This document shows positions 5,325-7,302 of a DNA stretch of 7,302 nt, in pieces. The DNA comes from Pseudomonadota bacterium. GTDB taxonomy: Bacteria > Pseudomonadota > Alphaproteobacteria > Sphingomonadales > Sphingomonadaceae. How positions within the stretch are numbered: position 1 is the first letter of the stretch; each line of letters starts with the position of its first letter. A program made the translations under genes and the position numbers. The stretch lies in contig JAFAEZ010000047.1 in assembly GCA_023423775.1 (NCBI GenBank), positions 1-7,302 of the forward strand, written 5' to 3'. The notes under the pieces are model-generated. The model was given only the letters and a program-made list of their open reading frames with translations, was not told where the DNA came from and made no database searches.

Positions 5325-7054
5325 ATCGCCGCCACCTTGGGTCGGTTGAGGGCCGCCAGCACCTTGTCGCGCGGGCCATCGGCGATGACCTTGCCGCGAT
5401 CGATGATCAGCACGCGGCTGACGAGCCGCAGGAAGGGCGTGCGGTGGGTGATGACCAGGAAGGTGCGGCCCACCAGCTCCTTTTCGAGCCGGTCGAGCAG
5501 GCCGCTTTCGGTCTGGGTATCCATCGCGCTCGACGGTTCGTCGAAGATGAGGACGTGGGGGCTTCCGGCCAGCGCGCGGGCGATCGCGATCGATTGGCGC
5601 TGCCCGCCGGAGAGGCCCTCCCCGCGGTCGGCCAGCTTGCGGTCATAGCCGTTGGCGATCTGGCCCATGAACTGGTGGGTGCCGGAAAGCTCGGCCGCGC
5701 GCACCATCTCCTCGTCGCCGATGCCGTCGCGGCCGAGCACGATATTCTCGCGCACCGATCCGGAGATGAGCAGGCTCTCCTGCATCGAGCTGGAGATCTT
5801 GCGGCGGAGGTCGATCGGATCGAGCTGGCGGATGTCGGTGCCGTCGAGCAGGATGACGCCCTCCTCCGGCTCGTAGAGTCCGAGCAGCAGCTTGGCGATC
5901 GTCGACTTGCCCGATCCGACGCGGCCGAGCAAAGCGACATGCTCGCCCGGCTGGATCGTGAAGCTCACCCCCTCCAGCGTCTTCTCCGGCGCCCCGGGAT
6001 AGCGGAAATGGACGTTGCGGAACTCGATCCGGCCCTCGGCCCGGCTCAGCACCAGCGGCTCCCCCTCCGGGCCTTCCGGCGGAGTCGACATCAAACCATT
6101 GAGCTGGCGATAGGCGGTGCGGGTCGCGTTGACCCGCGACAGCAGGCCGGCGATCTGGCCGAGCGGCGCGACCGCGCGGCCGGCGAGGATCGAGCAGGCG
6201 ATCAGCCCGCCCATCGTCAGCGACTGGTTGGCGATCAGTTCGACGCCGACGATCACCACCCCGGCATAGGAAATGGTCTGGGCCGAGCCCGCCATGGTGA
6301 TTCCGAGATTGGCGACGAGGCGCTGGCGCAGGCCGGTATCGGCATGCTGCTCGAGCGCGCTGTGCCAGCGGTCGGTCATGATCGGGGCCGCGCCCGCGGT
6401 CTTGATCGTTTCCAGCCCGCCGATCGTCTCGACCAGCACCGACTGCTTGAGCAGCCCCTCGCCCATCATCCGGGCCGAAAGCCGCGCCATGGCGGGTTCG
6501 GTCAGATAGCCGATCAGGATCACGATCGGGATCATCGCCAGCGGCACGAACACGACCGGCCCGCCGATGATCGCGATCACCGCGAGGGTCAGCAGGATGA
6601 AGGGCACGTCGACGATCGCGGTCAGGGTCGCCGAGGCGAAGAAGTCGCGCAAGGTCTCGAGCTCGCGCACCACTCCGGCCAGCGCGCCGGTCGATCCCTT
6701 CTTCTGGTCGAGCCGGATCGCGAGCAATTGCTGGAACACGCTCTCGCCAATCTCGCGGTCGATGCGCGCCCCGGCGACGTCGACGAAATAGGCGCGCAGC
6801 GTCTTGAGCGCGAAATCGAAGATGACGACGATGGCGAGGCCGATCGACAAAGCGATCAGCGACGAGGTGGCGTTGTTGGGCAGCACCTTGTCGTAGACCA
6901 CCATCGTGAAGATCGAGGTCAGCAGCGCGAAGATGTTGATCAGCACCGCCGCCATCGCGACCTTGATGTAGATCGAACGGCTGCGCCGCATCGGTTCGAT
7001 CAGCCAGGGGGCGAAACGCTCCTTGGGAACCTCGACCATCCTCTCGTCGCTCAT
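5321..7054 (-). CDS. Type I secretion ABC transporter/ATPase (LssB/LapB-like, no N-terminal peptidase-like domain)
   Basis: This 577-residue fused membrane-plus-ATPase subunit should work as a homodimer in the inner membrane, using ATP to drive export through HlyD and TolC partners. The membrane domain spans about 30-320, with helices near 31-54, 65-85, a pair within about 140-185 and more near 250-300. The ATPase domain has Walker A GRVGSGKS (377-384), Q-loop Q425, signature LSGGQ (481-485), Walker B VLIFDE (501-506, catalytic E506) and H-loop H537, so it looks fully functional. The membrane part (T-M-V-V-Y-D-K-V-L-P-N-N-A) resembles the LssB/LapB group, but the N-terminal C39-like domain of roughly 130 residues usual in that group is absent. 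The ATG at 7054 overlaps the stop of the TolC-like gene, and GGAGG at 7063-7059 lies 4 nt upstream. The Met at residue 6 is too far from that site to be preferred. Confidence 0.93.
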   Translation of the reverse strand: MSDERMVEVPKERFAPWLIEPMRRSRSIYIKVAMAAVLINIFALLTSIFTMVVYDKVLPNNATSSLIALSIGLAIVVIFDFALKTLRAYFVDVAGARIDREIGESVFQQLLAIRLDQKKGSTGALAGVVRELETLRDFFASATLTAIVDVPFILLTLAVIAIIGGPVVFVPLAMIPIVILIGYLTEPAMARLSARMMGEGLLKQSVLVETIGGLETIKTAGAAPIMTDRWHSALEQHADTGLRQRLVANLGITMAGSAQTISYAGVVIVGVELIANQSLTMGGLIACSILAGRAVAPLGQIAGLLSRVNATRTAYRQLNGLMSTPPEGPEGEPLVLSRAEGRIEFRNVHFRYPGAPEKTLEGVSFTIQPGEHVALLGRVGSGKSTIAKLLLGLYEPEEGVILLDGTDIRQLDPIDLRRKISSSMQESLLISGSVRENIVLGRDGIGDEEMVRAAELSGTHQFMGQIANGYDRKLADRGEGLSGGQRQSIAIARALAGSPHVLIFDEPSSAMDTQTESGLLDRLEKELVGRTFLVITHRTPFLRLVSRVLIIDRGKVIADGPRDKVLAALNRPKVAAI

Positions 7055-7302
7055 TGGTCCTCCACCGCGGGCGGTTCGATGTTCAGCGTCGGCAGCAACC
7101 GGCCGGTGCGCGACAGCAGCACGTAACGGGCGGCGTCGAGCTCGGTGATCGCCCGGATATAGGACGCGGCGACGCCGAAATAGCCGCTTTCGGATTCGAG
7201 CAGGTCGAACAGGGTGCCGCGCGCGACGCGGAACCGCTCGGCGAGCACGTCGCGCGACAGACGGCTGCTGATATAGCTGTTCTCGAGCGCGGCGAGCTGG
7301 GC
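7051..7302 (-). CDS. TolC-family outer-membrane efflux/secretion protein, C-terminal part
   Basis: Only the last 83 residues are in the window; the frame stays open to base 7302 and the start lies beyond. The text shows R-D-V-L-A-E-R-F-R-V-A-R-G-T-L-F-D-L-L-E-S-E, then Y-F-G-V-A-A-S-Y-I-R-A and L-D-A-A-R-Y-V-L-L-S-R-T-G-R-L-L. This is the typical final helical repeat of TolC/OEP proteins used by type I secretion, where the helix pairs form the periplasmic tunnel. A short proline-containing tail (LNIEPPAVEDQ) follows. Its TGA (7053-7051) overlaps the ATG of the ABC gene, so it is the upstream gene of the same operon. A GTG at 7248 is internal, not the start. Function is confident from the C-terminal signature and context, although most of the protein is not seen. 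Confidence 0.88.
   Translation of the reverse strand, partial: AQLAALENSYISSRLSRDVLAERFRVARGTLFDLLESESGYFGVAASYIRAITELDAARYVLLSRTGRLLPTLNIEPPAVEDQ

Noticed and set aside
4279..5379. Minus-strand frame of 366 codons overlapping the HlyD gene
   Set aside because: It is an out-of-frame shadow of HlyD: an Arg/Gly/Pro/Ala-rich product without motifs, while HlyD is clear in its own frame.
5444..7126. Long plus-strand frame of 560 codons opposite the ABC transporter gene
   Set aside because: It mirrors the ABC gene in a GC-rich genome where antisense frames stay open. Its product is a low-complexity D/R/H/E/A-rich string with no recognisable domain, while the opposite strand carries all ABC motifs.
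1..7302. CRISPR arrays, insertion sequences, tRNA or rRNA genes, integrase or attachment sites
   Set aside because: No spaced short direct repeats, transposase frames, terminal inverted repeats or RNA gene signatures were seen. The only sizeable direct repeat is the protein-level module inside the RTX gene.

Overview
This is a GC-rich window of about 7.3 kb with dense coding sequence. It most likely comes from an alphaproteobacterium, probably a sphingomonad. That placement rests on overall protein flavour and on a short W-x-x-P-containing peptide gene that resembles small leader-type peptides of that group. No marker gene is present to prove it.

Left half (1-3642, + strand): the 3' part of a very large secreted calcium-binding protein, entering the window already in frame. 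From N to C the visible part has a metzincin-like zinc protease module, an SdrD/Cna-B-like domain, cadherin-like and VCBS-like adhesin domains, a C-terminal RTX region built around two tandem copies of a roughly 125-residue module, and a serralysin-type (peptidase M10 C-terminal) type I secretion end. It looks like an exported adhesin or surface protein.

Right half (7302-4020, - strand): a type I secretion operon in the order TolC-family outer-membrane protein (C-terminal 83 residues only), ABC transporter/ATPase, and HlyD-family membrane fusion protein. Both junctions are 4-nt ATGA overlaps, so translation is probably coupled. The operon converges on the RTX gene, and the simplest reading is that it exports that protein.

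Middle (3643-4019): this 377-nt gap is not empty. On the - strand, 147 nt downstream of the HlyD gene, it holds a likely 50-residue peptide gene (3872-3720). It has a reasonable ribosome binding site and a leader-like W-x-x-P-x-V-x-x-L motif followed by a short G/T/D-rich tail, which suggests a RiPP-type precursor. An inverted repeat lies upstream of it, and a strong hairpin lies between its stop and the RTX stop. This peptide is the least conventional item in the window. No RiPP maturation enzyme is visible, so its function remains an inference.
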